NCBI GenBank assembly: GCA_947630755.1
Contig: CANRIU010000003.1
Location: forward strand, 1 to 64,000
Length of the DNA: 64,000 bases
From: an uncultured Oscillospiraceae bacterium
Lineage (GTDB): Bacteria > Bacillota > Clostridia > Oscillospirales > Oscillospiraceae
Direction of reading: 5' to 3'
Part shown: piece by piece, positions 33,510 to 42,263 of the stretch
Layout of the letters: each line of letters begins with the position of its first letter
How positions within the stretch are numbered: position 1 is the stretch's first letter
Program-made: the position numbers and the translations under genes
Notes under the pieces: model-generated
Databases searched by the model: none
Told to the model about the DNA's origin: nothing
Seen by the model: only the letters and a program-made list of their open reading frames with translations

Positions 33510-34649
33510 ATGGGTAAAGATATACAGCCGTATGATGTAAGTATTGACGACGTACCGACCATAATAACGGAGAAATTCGGCTTGGTAAAACAGATAAGTA
33601 AAAAAATTGATGATGCGGCAAAAAAGGCGGACTCAGCTATGAGCGCTGCGGATGCCGCTAAGGAAAAATCGGCAGGGATGTTTCACAGAAAAGAGGCCAT
33701 TGAGTCACTTCAATCAGCGACAAGCGAGCTTGCCGACGCTCAATTATCCTCCGTTCAGGCCCTGGAGACGTTGTTTGATTATCAGAAAAAGCTGACCGAG
33801 GTCACAAAGTATTTGTTTGGACTCGGTGTGACAAACATAGCTATGAATCGAAGCGTAGTGCAGGAATTGGAGCTCAGATTAAAGGGCGCGTCAAAGAAAG
33901 AATTGAATGACCTTGCACGCCGGGAAATAACGAATGTAGTTAAACAGCTCAAAGCGCAGGAAGACATTATGGTAAAGCAGAGCGAGTTAACTGAAAAAGT
34001 TAAGATGCATGAAAGCGAGTTGACGTTACTTAAGAAGAGAGCAGACGACCAGACCGCTCACGAGGCAGTACAGGATGGTCTCTTGCAGGAACACACGAAA
34101 AAGGACGCTGAACATGATCGCCTTATCAGGAATGTCAGGCAAAAAGCTTTGGAACATGATACAATGCTGTCGGAAAAAAATAAGAAGGACATCTCACAGG
34201 ATGCTGAGCTTGCCCGCCAGTCCGCAGTAGATGAGGAGCTTAAAAGAAGAATAGACGCAGACGCAAAAAAGGATGAAGTACAAGACAGGGAAATGGCACG
34301 CCAATCTGCTGTTGACGAGGAGCTTGAAAGAAAAATCGATGAAGGTGAAGAGAAAGATCGGTCTCAGGATGCGGAAATAGCAAATCTTGCTGCAAGAGAG
34401 GAGAGGTCGGCATCGCTTATCAGGGAGTTAACAGAGTCAAATCTTGAAAAAGAAAAGAAAATCAGAGAACTGACAAATATTTGTGATGCTCTGACCTCGC
34501 AAATCTCCGAAGTACAAAGCCTTGCCGAAGACAAGGAAAAGAACATTATGGATATTCTGGAGAGGAAAGCGGGCAAAGTATCTGTCATTGTTTCAGGTCT
34601 GATTGGTTTAGCGGGAATTATCATCGGAGTAATAAGCTATTTCGTGTAA
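33510..34649 (+). CDS. Coiled-coil protein with C-terminal membrane anchor, third of the cassette
   Basis: 379 residues. Residues about 20-110 are helical (FHRKEAIESLQSATSELADAQ). A conserved-looking core follows, KYLFGLGVTNIAMNRSVVQ, then a long coiled coil (about 150-345). Within it a unit of about 27 residues repeats: QDAELARQSAVDEELKRRID, then QDREMARQSAVDEELERKID, then a decayed QDAEIANLAAREE. The last 25 residues are a membrane segment (VSVIVSGLIGLAGIIIGVISYFV), so the protein is tail-anchored with a cytoplasmic rod. ATG at 33510 has AAAGGGG 8 bases upstream. Function unknown; a structural partner for the 540-residue protein is a fair guess. Confidence 0.75.
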   Translation: MGKDIQPYDVSIDDVPTIITEKFGLVKQISKKIDDAAKKADSAMSAADAAKEKSAGMFHRKEAIESLQSATSELADAQLSSVQALETLFDYQKKLTEVTKYLFGLGVTNIAMNRSVVQELELRLKGASKKELNDLARREITNVVKQLKAQEDIMVKQSELTEKVKMHESELTLLKKRADDQTAHEAVQDGLLQEHTKKDAEHDRLIRNVRQKALEHDTMLSEKNKKDISQDAELARQSAVDEELKRRIDADAKKDEVQDREMARQSAVDEELERKIDEGEEKDRSQDAEIANLAAREERSASLIRELTESNLEKEKKIRELTNICDALTSQISEVQSLAEDKEKNIMDILERKAGKVSVIVSGLIGLAGIIIGVISYFV

Positions 34650-34719
34650 TAATTTTTAAATAATCAGTTTTTTAAGCAAGTTTAAAAGACGATAGAAACC
34701 GAAAAAATTGCACTTTAAT

Positions 34720-34735
34720 TTGGTAACGTTTCCAA
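34720..34735. promoter_or_regulatory. LacI-type operator, distal
   Basis: TTGGTAACGTTTCCAA, a 16-base near-palindrome with one mismatched pair around the ACGT centre. It resembles the stronger site at 34856-34875 and lies 135 bases upstream of it, a spacing that allows looping. The stretch 34650-34904 holds only these sites and the promoter. Confidence 0.5.
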
Positions 34736-34815
34736 TCGCGACAGTGGAAAGTGCACAAATTTTGGCTCAATTTTTGAGTAATGTTACAAAAGTGTTAAGA
34801 ATAAAAATAAAAACC

Positions 34816-34844
34816 TTGCAAATTGCAATTTAATGGATTATTAT
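34816..34844 (+). promoter_or_regulatory. Promoter of the sugar ABC operon
   Basis: TTGCAA (34816-34821), 17 bases, TATTAT (34839-34844). The LacI-type operator starts about 12 bases further down, so a bound repressor would block elongation or open-complex formation. Confidence 0.55.
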
Positions 34845-34855
34845 AACACCGTAAG

Positions 34856-34875
34856 CGGTGGAAACGTTTCCGCCG
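34856..34875. promoter_or_regulatory. LacI-type operator, proximal
   Basis: CGGTGGAAACGTTTCCGCCG, a 20-base palindrome with a single mismatched pair. The core GGAAACGTTTCC is the standard LacI/GalR half-site arrangement. It most likely binds the regulator encoded at 38221-39258. Confidence 0.7.
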
Positions 34876-34904
34876 AGGACAGATTTTTTAAGGAGGATTA
34901 TGGA

Positions 34905-36182
34905 ATGAAAAAGAAACTGTTTGTTGTCACGCTGTGCCTGTGCATGGTGCTCACGCTCCTGGCGGGCTGCAGCAAGGAGGACAAGGGCTCTGTCTACTGG
35001 CTCAACTTCAAGCCCGAGTCCGATGAGGTCCTTCACCAGATCGCCGATATGTACAAGGAGGAGACAGGTGTCGAGGTCAAGGTCGTCACCGCCGCGTCCG
35101 GCACCTACAGCCAGACACTGACCTCCGAGATGGACAAGTCCGCGCCCCCCACGCTCTTTGTCATCGGCAACTCCGCCGGAGTAAAGACTTGGGACGATTA
35201 CGCCCTTGACCTCAAGGACACCGCCATCGCGAAGGAGCTCTCCACCGACGCCTACAATCTTTATGACGACAGCGGAAAGCTCGTCTCCATCGGCTACTGC
35301 TACGAGTGCTACGGCATCATCGTCAACCCCGACCTTCTCAAGCAGGCCGGATATGAGCTGGCGGACATCAACAACTTCGCCACCCTCAAGGCCGCTGCCG
35401 AGGACATCCACGCCCGCGCCGGAGAGCTGGGATTCGATGCCTTCACCTCCAACGATATGGACTCCAGCTCCAGCTGGCGTTACACTGGCCACATGATCAA
35501 CCTCGACTACTATTACGAGGAGAAGGCCGCCGGGAAGACCTGGACCGAGTGCCCCGACACCATCACCGGAGCCTATGTTGACAACTTCCGTCAGCTCTAT
35601 GACCTGTGCGTCAACAACTCCACCGTCGCCCGCGGCGACCTTGCCACCGGCGGACACGATGCCCAGAACGAGTTTAAGACCGGCAAGGCGGTGTTCTATG
35701 TCCAGGGCTCCTGGGAGTATTCCGCTGTCGCCGAGAGCGTTCCCAACGCCACCATGATCCCCTATTACTGCGGTGTTGAGGGCGAGGAGAATGCCGGCCT
35801 TAACTGCGGCACCGAGAACTGCTGGGCTGTCAACGCCAAGGCCTCCGAGGCCGACCAGAAGGCGACCCTCGACTTCATGTACTGGTGCGTGACCGACCCC
35901 GAGGCCTCCAGGCTCCTGGTCGACTCCTTCGGCGTCATGCCCTATAAGCAGGCCGCCGAGTCCACCAACGGCTTCCTCAAGGCCTCCGAGGAGTACTCCG
36001 CCAAGGGGTGCTACGTCATGGACTGGGCCACCAACTATCAGCCCAACGTTGACGACTACCGCGCCGCTTTCGTCTCCGCCCTCAACCAGTACAACGCCGA
36101 TCCCTCTGACGCCAACTGGGAGGCCGTCCGCACCGCCATCGTCGATGGCTGGGCGAATCAGGCACAGCTTGCCAAGGGCTGA
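34905..36182 (+). CDS. Sugar ABC transporter substrate-binding lipoprotein
   Basis: 425 residues. The signal peptide MKKKLFVVTLCLCMVLTLLAGC ends in a lipobox with Cys22, so the mature protein is lipid-anchored outside the membrane. The rest is a family-1 (MalE-like) solute-binding fold, and the carbohydrate-binding type is supported by the two MalF/MalG-type permeases downstream and the LacI regulator. AAGGAGG precedes the ATG; earlier in-frame codons lie in the operator. Ligand unknown. The gene is separated from the permeases by a stable hairpin, which usually allows more binding protein than permease to be made. Confidence 0.93.
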   Translation: MKKKLFVVTLCLCMVLTLLAGCSKEDKGSVYWLNFKPESDEVLHQIADMYKEETGVEVKVVTAASGTYSQTLTSEMDKSAPPTLFVIGNSAGVKTWDDYALDLKDTAIAKELSTDAYNLYDDSGKLVSIGYCYECYGIIVNPDLLKQAGYELADINNFATLKAAAEDIHARAGELGFDAFTSNDMDSSSSWRYTGHMINLDYYYEEKAAGKTWTECPDTITGAYVDNFRQLYDLCVNNSTVARGDLATGGHDAQNEFKTGKAVFYVQGSWEYSAVAESVPNATMIPYYCGVEGEENAGLNCGTENCWAVNAKASEADQKATLDFMYWCVTDPEASRLLVDSFGVMPYKQAAESTNGFLKASEEYSAKGCYVMDWATNYQPNVDDYRAAFVSALNQYNADPSDANWEAVRTAIVDGWANQAQLAKG

Positions 36183-36270
36183 GAACCGACAAAGTCTGTC
36201 CCATGACGGGACAGGGATGACGAGCGAGACTTGCGATAAGCCGCTTATCAGCTTCACATGACCCCAGGTT

Positions 36271-36300
36271 GAGAGGGCGGGCGGTAATGCCCGCCCTCTC
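36271..36300 (+). other. Intercistronic hairpin between binding protein and permeases
   Basis: GAGAGGGCGGGC and GCCCGCCCTCTC arms with a 6-base loop and no T-tract. It probably stabilises the upstream message or partly stops transcription. Confidence 0.65.
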
Positions 36301-36342
36301 GTCATTAAGACGCATCCATATGAGATAAGGAGTTGAGTAAAG

Positions 36343-37233
36343 ATGAGAGGAACGGGACGCCGGGCAATGATGAGGCGGTGGAGCTGGCTCTTTCTCGGGC
36401 CTGTGGTCGCGGCGTTTATCATCGGCTTTATCTGGCCGTTTATTCAGGGCATCTGGCTTTCGTTTTGTAAATTCAACATTATTTCCGACGCAAAATTTGA
36501 CGGCATAGGAAACTATTTAAAGGCGTTCAAGGACCAGAGCTTCATGCACGCCTTCTGGTATACGGCGCTCTTCGCCGTGACGAGCCTTGTACTTATAAAC
36601 GTCCTGGCCTTCACGGTGGCGTATCTTCTGACCCAGGGGATACGCGGCAGCAACATATTCCGCACTGTATTTTTCATGCCGAACCTCATCGGCGGCATTG
36701 TCCTGGGCTACATCTGGTCCATGATATTTGACGGCATCCTGTCTCACTGGGGGACAAGCATACTCCTTGAGACGAGGTACGGCTTCTGGGGGCTCATTAT
36801 CCTTATGCTCTGGCAGCAGGTGGGATATATGATGATCATATATATCGCCGGGCTCCAGGCAGTGCCTGAGGACATGCTGGAGTCCGCCAAAATCGACGGC
36901 GCCAGCAGGATGCAGACGCTTTTCAAGGTGACTATACCCAACGTCATGCCCTCCATCACTATCTGCGTGTTCCTGTCGCTGACAAACGGCTTTAAGCTGT
37001 TTGACCAGAACCTGGCCCTCAACGGCGGGGGACAGCCCTTTATCCAGAACGCGGACGGCTCCGTGGTAAAGACGACGGAGATGCTGGCCCTGAATATATA
37101 CAGCACCTTCTACGGGACCAACTCCGCCTCCAGAGGCACCGCTCAGGCCAAGGCCGTGATATTCTTCATCCTTGTTGCGGGGCTCGGCCTTGCGCAGCTT
37201 GCTTTCACAAGAAAGAAGGAGGTGCAGCAGTGA
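36343..37233 (+). CDS. Sugar ABC transporter permease, MalF/UgpA type
   Basis: 296 residues with six hydrophobic segments. The EAA loop that contacts the ATPase reads DMLESAKIDGASRMQTLF. Imports a sugar together with the next gene product and the upstream lipoprotein. AAGGAG precedes the ATG. Overlaps the next gene by four bases. No ATPase gene is present, so a shared MsmX/UgpC-type ATPase from elsewhere is expected. Confidence 0.93.
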   Translation: MRGTGRRAMMRRWSWLFLGPVVAAFIIGFIWPFIQGIWLSFCKFNIISDAKFDGIGNYLKAFKDQSFMHAFWYTALFAVTSLVLINVLAFTVAYLLTQGIRGSNIFRTVFFMPNLIGGIVLGYIWSMIFDGILSHWGTSILLETRYGFWGLIILMLWQQVGYMMIIYIAGLQAVPEDMLESAKIDGASRMQTLFKVTIPNVMPSITICVFLSLTNGFKLFDQNLALNGGGQPFIQNADGSVVKTTEMLALNIYSTFYGTNSASRGTAQAKAVIFFILVAGLGLAQLAFTRKKEVQQ

Positions 37234-38096
37234 AAAACAGAAGAACCCGCACCCTTCAAAGCGAGCGGAGAATGAAGGCCGCCATGAGCATAGTTCTCAC
37301 GATAGTGTGTATCATCTACTGCCTGCCCGTTGTCTCCGTGGCTGTCAACTCGTTTAAGAAGAACACCTACGTCAAGACCGACACCTTCTCCCTGCCGAAC
37401 GAGGAGAGCAGCGCGGGCTTTGACAACTTCATCAAGGGCATGACCTTCGGCGAGTACCCGTTCTGGAAATCCGTGGTTTTCAGCGTCGTCATAACAGTCT
37501 TGTCCACCGCGCTAATTGTGCTGTTCACGTCAATGGCGGCGTGGTACATTGCCCGGGTGGACAGCAAAATATGCAGGATAATATACTACCTGTGCGTTTT
37601 CTCCATGGTGGTGCCCTTCCAGATGGTGATGTACACCCTGTCAAAGACAGCGGACACGTTAAAGCTGAATACGCCTTGGACGATCCCGGTGGTGTACCTC
37701 GGCTTTGGCGCGGGACTTGCCATATTCATGTTCGTGGGCTTTGTCAAGTCCATACCTCTGGAAATCGAGGAGGCGGCCTCCATCGACGGCTGCGGCCCGG
37801 TCAGGACCTTTTTCTCCGTGGTTTTCCCCATGCTGAAGCCGACCATGATCTCCGTGGGTATTTTGGAGATCATGTGGGTCTGGAACGACTACCTGCTGCC
37901 AAGTCTGGTGCTGGATCTCAACAAGTACAAGACCATCCCCATCCATATCCAGTATCTGAAGGGGAGCTACGGGACGGTGGACCTTGGCGCGACAATGGCG
38001 CTCATATTCCTGAGCATTATTCCGGTCATAATTTTCTACCTCTCCTGCCAGAAGTACATCATAAAGGGCGTGGCCGCCGGGGCAGTGAAGGGCTGA
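37230..38096 (+). CDS. Sugar ABC transporter permease, MalG/UgpE type
   Basis: 288 residues, six hydrophobic segments, EAA loop IEEAASIDGCGPVRTFF. Starts at GTG 37230, overlapping the TGA of the first permease, with AAGGAGG inside that gene. Forms the second half of the membrane channel. Confidence 0.93.
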   Translation: MKNRRTRTLQSERRMKAAMSIVLTIVCIIYCLPVVSVAVNSFKKNTYVKTDTFSLPNEESSAGFDNFIKGMTFGEYPFWKSVVFSVVITVLSTALIVLFTSMAAWYIARVDSKICRIIYYLCVFSMVVPFQMVMYTLSKTADTLKLNTPWTIPVVYLGFGAGLAIFMFVGFVKSIPLEIEEAASIDGCGPVRTFFSVVFPMLKPTMISVGILEIMWVWNDYLLPSLVLDLNKYKTIPIHIQYLKGSYGTVDLGATMALIFLSIIPVIIFYLSCQKYIIKGVAAGAVKG

Positions 38097-38220
38097 GCCC
38101 GGAGGAGACAATAATTTACAGTAGCGATTTAGCGCTATACAAAATAATGAGCATAGGTTAAAATGTACTCTGGCCGCCCACGGGCGGACAGAAAAAGAAG
38201 TACATCCGGGGGAGATCAAT

Positions 38221-39258
38221 TTGACCATCAAGGACATCGCAAGAGAATCCGGCTACGGCGCCGCAACCGTCTCCCGGGTGCTCAACGGTCAGCCCAATGT
38301 CTCAGAGGAAGCGAAAAATAAAATAATGGACGTGGTCAGGCGGAACAATTTCCACGTCAATTCCAACGCCAGAAGGCTCAAGCAGCATTCGAGCACGGGA
38401 ATTGCCGTGGTGGTGAAGGGTTCGAAGAATATGCTCTTCTCCTCGATACTTGAGCGGCTCCAGAGCCTTCTGGCTAAGACAGGGTATGCGTTTTTGATCA
38501 ACTATGTTGACGAGAGCGCCGACGAGGTCCTGGAGGCCCTGAGAATATGCGGCGAGCTTCGCCCGGAGGGCATAATATTTTTAGGCGGCGACCACGAGAA
38601 TTTTAAGCGCAGCTTTGGCGGCATAGGCGTGCCCTGCGTGCTGCTCACAAGCTCGGCGAAGGAGCTGGGTTTTCCAAACCTGTCCAGCGTCACGACGGAC
38701 GACGCCTTCGCTGCGGAGTGCGCCATCGACCATCTTGTCTCTCTGGGCCACAGGAACATTGGCATCCTGGGCGGATATGTGGAAAAATCCTACCCCGCCG
38801 CAAGGCGCTATATGGGCTGCGTCAGGGCGTTTGAGCGCTACTCCATCCCTGCGGACAGGAGCAGGGTGGTGGCGTCAAAATTCTCCCTCACCGACGGGTA
38901 CTCCGCCATGGAGAGGCTCCTCGACAAGCGGCCGGACATCACCGCCGTGTTCGCCATGTCGGATGTGACGGCGATAGGCGCGATACGCGCCATACGCGAC
39001 AGAGGACTGAGAGTTCCGGAGGACATCTCCGTAATTGGCTTTGACGGCATTGAGCTGGGGTCATACCTGACGCCGAAGCTCACCACCGTCCGCCAGGACG
39101 GGGAGGCGATAGCCGCCCGGAGCGTAAGCCTCCTCCTTGACGCCATAAGGGGAGAGGGCGGGCCCGCCCACGAGGTTATACCCTTCCGCTTCTTTGTCGG
39201 CGAGAGCGCGAAGCCGCTTGAGCTCGAAAGCCCGCTGCTGTCTGAGCGCGCGGATTGA
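38221..39258 (+). CDS. LacI family transcriptional regulator
   Basis: 345 residues from TTG at 38221 (GGGGGAG in front). The helix-turn-helix and hinge are IKDIARESGYGAATVSRVL and NARRLKQHSS; the rest is a sugar-binding domain of the periplasmic-binding type (NIGILGG, DVTAIGAIRAIRDRGLRVP, ISVIGFDGIELG). It most likely controls the ABC operon before it through the two ACGT-centred operators. It has no repeat of the operator in its own 124-base leader, which carries a TATACA-like -10 but no clear -35. Confidence 0.92.
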   Translation: MTIKDIARESGYGAATVSRVLNGQPNVSEEAKNKIMDVVRRNNFHVNSNARRLKQHSSTGIAVVVKGSKNMLFSSILERLQSLLAKTGYAFLINYVDESADEVLEALRICGELRPEGIIFLGGDHENFKRSFGGIGVPCVLLTSSAKELGFPNLSSVTTDDAFAAECAIDHLVSLGHRNIGILGGYVEKSYPAARRYMGCVRAFERYSIPADRSRVVASKFSLTDGYSAMERLLDKRPDITAVFAMSDVTAIGAIRAIRDRGLRVPEDISVIGFDGIELGSYLTPKLTTVRQDGEAIAARSVSLLLDAIRGEGGPAHEVIPFRFFVGESAKPLELESPLLSERAD

Positions 39259-39271
39259 AATGAAATATGAA

Positions 39272-39313
39272 TACGCCCCCTGCCGCGAGATCTACAAAGC
39301 GGCAGGGGGCGTA
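39272..39313 (+). terminator. Hairpin after the LacI gene
   Basis: TACGCCCCCTGCCGC and GCGGCAGGGGGCGTA, a perfect 15-bp stem with a 12-base loop, followed by ATTATAT rather than a clean T-tract. Probably terminates the lacI message. Confidence 0.6.
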
Positions 39314-39369
39314 ATTATATGCGATAAGGCAATTAATTTATTTGTTATAAACCTGCAAAATTTAATCTT

Positions 39370-39878
39370 GCAAATAGATTACAAATCCGGCGACGCTGAA
39401 AAAGGTATTATGCAATTTGAAGATGAAATAGAACTCGATTCAGAAAATATTGGTGCTTACATTGGGCTGGTTCGAGCCAATAAATGAGGTGCGATATGGA
39501 TTACTTGATGCGATAGAGTTTGGAAATCCCCAAATGGTTAAGTTATTGCTTGACTATGGAGCGAATACTTCTTCAGTGTATATTTACGAAGAGTACAGAA
39601 GCAAGATAACTGTTCCAATTTTGACTATGGCAGCACAAGTAGGTAAATTAAAAATGATTGAATTACTCCGGAATGCCGGAGCTTCAATTAACGAAATGTG
39701 TTATGCGGAAAAAAACGGTGAACCATACGGGAACTGGCCATTGAAGAAATGCGACTGAAGGTTCTCTGAGGAGACAAAATCCTATCTGCGTTCCATCGGT
39801 TGGAGAGGTCCGTCGATTTTCGGCACCGGAGATTTATCCGAGATATATAGGTCCATTTTCAATCTTCATACTCCATAA
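39370..39878 (+). pseudogene. Decayed ankyrin-repeat gene remnant
   Basis: AT-rich stretch between two GC-rich genes. One frame (39450-39758) gives two ankyrin-like units, GLLDAIEFGNPQMVKLLLDYGAN and TMAAQVGKLKMIELLRNAGASIN. The same frame continues past a TGA at 39756 into EETKSYLRSIGWRG and stops at 39876. A different frame just upstream (about 39370-39487) reads as a TPR-like EKGIMQFEDEIELDSENIGAY. No start with a ribosome binding site is found. I read this as a broken ankyrin/TPR gene; a short functional ankyrin protein of about 90 residues cannot be excluded. Confidence 0.45.
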
Positions 39879-39919
39879 TAAATGAAAAAACATAACAACA
39901 TAAAAAGGGTGCCATAACC

Positions 39920-41521
39920 ATGTTAAAATTTGTCATCGAGTGTCCCCACTGCGGAAACACGGTGGTCTACGACCAGACCCAGGGGGACAAGGCCAAATGC
40001 CCCGTGTGCCACGAGCCCATAAACACTCTGGCGGAAAAAACGAAGCTGGAGGAGTTCTCCTGCGCCCAGTGCGGCGTGCGGCTGGAGGTGACCAAGGGGA
40101 CGGAAAAATACGTCTGCCCCGTCTGCGACTTTGAAAACGACGTGGCGGAGCGGCTTTTGAGCGAGAAGATAAAGCGCGACGGCCTTGCCAGCGTCATCAA
40201 ATACGAGGGCGACAACGAGACGCTTGTCTGGAAGCACCCCATCGAGGACTTCAACATGGGGTCCCAGCTTATCGTCCACGAGAGCCAGGAGGCCATATTC
40301 TTCCGGGACGGTCAGGCCCTGGACCTGTTTGGCGCGGGGCGGTACACTCTGGAGACTCAGCAGCTCCCCATCATGGAGAGGCTCTACAAGCTCCCCACGG
40401 ACACGGAGGGGACCTTCCACTCCGAGGTCTACTACATAAACATCGCCACACAGATGGGTATCAAGTGGGGCACGGACTCCAAGGTCCGGCTCTTCGACCC
40501 GGCCTCCGGGCTCCATGTGGAGCTGGGCGCCAGCGGCGAGTTCAACATCCGTGTGACGGACTCCCGTAAGCTCCTTTTGAAGGTGGTTGGCACCGCCGGA
40601 GGACTGGGGCAGACGGAGCTTTTGGGCACGGGGAACGGCAAGGGATTTTTCCGCGCCATGGTCATGACCCAGGTGAAAAGCTTCCTCGCCCAGACCATCA
40701 AGGAGAGCGGCATAAGCGTCCTGGAGATAGACGCGCACCTGATGGCGCTCTCCGAAGCACTGAGGGAACGGATAAACACGGGGCTTGAGGAATACGGTCT
40801 CGTCATGCCGGAATTTTATGTGTCACGGATCGTCACCCCCGACGACGACCCCAATTTCCGGCGCATGAAGGAGCAGTACGCCGAGCAGTATCTTCTCGTC
40901 CGCCAGGAGCAGATAAAAAAGAGCGAGGCCGAGGCGGCCCAGGCCCGGAAGATGGTTGAGGCGGAGACGGAGGCTAGGATGAAGATAATCTCCGCCCATG
41001 GCACCGCGGAGGCATACAAGCTCCAGGCCCAGGCGGAGGCCGAGGAGATGAGGATGAAGGGCTACACCTACCAGCAGGAGACCGCCCGTCAGGTGGGCCT
41101 GGAGGCCATGAAGAACGGCATTACAGGCTCCGGCTCCGGCGGAGGCATCGGGGACATCGCGAGCCTGGGCGTTACTCTGGGCGCCATGGGCGGAGTTATC
41201 GGCATGACGAAGGAGGCCATGGGGCCGATTTTGGGCGGCGGCAGTGAGATAGGCAAGGCCGTCACCGATACGGTGAAGCCCGACGCCGCCCCCGCGCCCG
41301 ACACCTGGGACTGTGAGTGCGGCGAAAAAGGCATCCGCTCCAAATTCTGCCCGGAGTGCGGCAGACCGCGTCCGACGAAAAAGCCTGCCTCTGACGCTTG
41401 GGATTGCCCGGTGTGCGGGACAAAGGGCATCACCAGCAAATTCTGCCCGGAGTGCGGCGCGAAGCGCCCCGTGAGCGAGACCTGGGACTGCCCGGAGTGC
41501 GGGCACAAGAGGGAGGACTGA
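39920..41521 (+). CDS. SPFH-domain protein with zinc ribbons at both ends (YdjI-like)
   Basis: 533 residues. N-terminal zinc ribbons CPHCGNTVVYDQ, CPVCHEP, CAQCGVRL and CPVCDFEN (residues 8-75). The central SPFH/band-7-like domain is at about 85-320 (LVWKHPIEDFNMGSQLIV, QEAIFFRDGQALDLFGAGRYTL), then a helical alanine/glutamate-rich stretch, a glycine-rich hydrophobic segment, and three C-terminal ribbons (CECGEKGIRSKFCPECG, CPVCGTKGITSKFCPECG, CPECGHK). Members of this family (B. subtilis YdjI) assist membrane organisation and are often labelled virion core protein-like. Followed after 4 bases by a membrane protein, as in ydjH-ydjI type operons. Confidence 0.85.
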   Translation: MLKFVIECPHCGNTVVYDQTQGDKAKCPVCHEPINTLAEKTKLEEFSCAQCGVRLEVTKGTEKYVCPVCDFENDVAERLLSEKIKRDGLASVIKYEGDNETLVWKHPIEDFNMGSQLIVHESQEAIFFRDGQALDLFGAGRYTLETQQLPIMERLYKLPTDTEGTFHSEVYYINIATQMGIKWGTDSKVRLFDPASGLHVELGASGEFNIRVTDSRKLLLKVVGTAGGLGQTELLGTGNGKGFFRAMVMTQVKSFLAQTIKESGISVLEIDAHLMALSEALRERINTGLEEYGLVMPEFYVSRIVTPDDDPNFRRMKEQYAEQYLLVRQEQIKKSEAEAAQARKMVEAETEARMKIISAHGTAEAYKLQAQAEAEEMRMKGYTYQQETARQVGLEAMKNGITGSGSGGGIGDIASLGVTLGAMGGVIGMTKEAMGPILGGGSEIGKAVTDTVKPDAAPAPDTWDCECGEKGIRSKFCPECGRPRPTKKPASDAWDCPVCGTKGITSKFCPECGAKRPVSETWDCPECGHKRED

Positions 41522-41525
41522 CAGT

Positions 41526-42218
41526 ATGAAAAAGCATCAGATACAGGGACTCATTGTTCTCGCTGTTCTAACAGCAGTCTATTGCGCGATAGTGTTTCTC
41601 ATCCCGTTTGAGCGCGATAACGCGGTGTTTTGGACAAGCTTTGTATTCACGCTTCTGGCGTTGGCGGCGCAGGTCTATGTGGTCTACACGGCCTTTGGCG
41701 GTGACAGGGATGCAAAGAGCAGATTTTACGGCTTCCCCATCGCGAGAGTCGGTCTCTTTTACCTCATAGCCCAGGCGGTATTGGGTATTGCCTTTATGGC
41801 TGTTTCCGGAATTGTAAAGCTCTGGATACCCCTGCTTTTGTACATCGTTTTGTTCGGAGCCGCCGCCGTGGGACTTATTGCCACTGATATAACAAGAGAT
41901 GAGATCGAGCGCCAGGACACCGCCCTGAGGGCCGATGTGTCCGCCATGCGCTCTATCCAGTCCAAGGCGTCGTCCCTGTCGGGAATTGCCCAGGACGAGG
42001 ATACGAGGAAGGCTGTGACAAAGCTCGCGGAGGCTCTGCGCTACTCCGACCCCGTCAGCAGACCCGCGCTCAGCGAGATAGAGTCCGACCTCGCCTCCTG
42101 CGTTGATGAGCTCCAAAAGGCAGTCGTAGACGGCGACAGGTCATCGGCCCTTGCGCTTTCCGAGAAGGCGGGGAATATCCTGATTGAACGGAACAGACAG
42201 TGCAGGCTGAATAAATAA
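41526..42218 (+). CDS. Four-segment membrane protein partner of the SPFH protein
   Basis: 230 residues. Four hydrophobic segments in the first 120 residues, then a soluble helical domain (DEIERQDTALRADVSAMRS, ...ALSEKAGNILIERN). Starts 4 bases after the SPFH gene, so the two are one operon. Family not recognised by name. Given its partner it probably anchors or localises the SPFH protein at the membrane; inference from position only. Confidence 0.75.
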   Translation: MKKHQIQGLIVLAVLTAVYCAIVFLIPFERDNAVFWTSFVFTLLALAAQVYVVYTAFGGDRDAKSRFYGFPIARVGLFYLIAQAVLGIAFMAVSGIVKLWIPLLLYIVLFGAAAVGLIATDITRDEIERQDTALRADVSAMRSIQSKASSLSGIAQDEDTRKAVTKLAEALRYSDPVSRPALSEIESDLASCVDELQKAVVDGDRSSALALSEKAGNILIERNRQCRLNK

Positions 42219-42263
42219 TGCTGTCCTGCCAAAATTTCTAAATCAAACAGTAAATAATTGCAA

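Noticed and set aside
34830..36422. 530-codon minus-strand frame over the binding-protein gene
   Set aside because: Shadow frame made of Gly/Val/Leu repeats opposite a lipoprotein gene with a good start and signal peptide.
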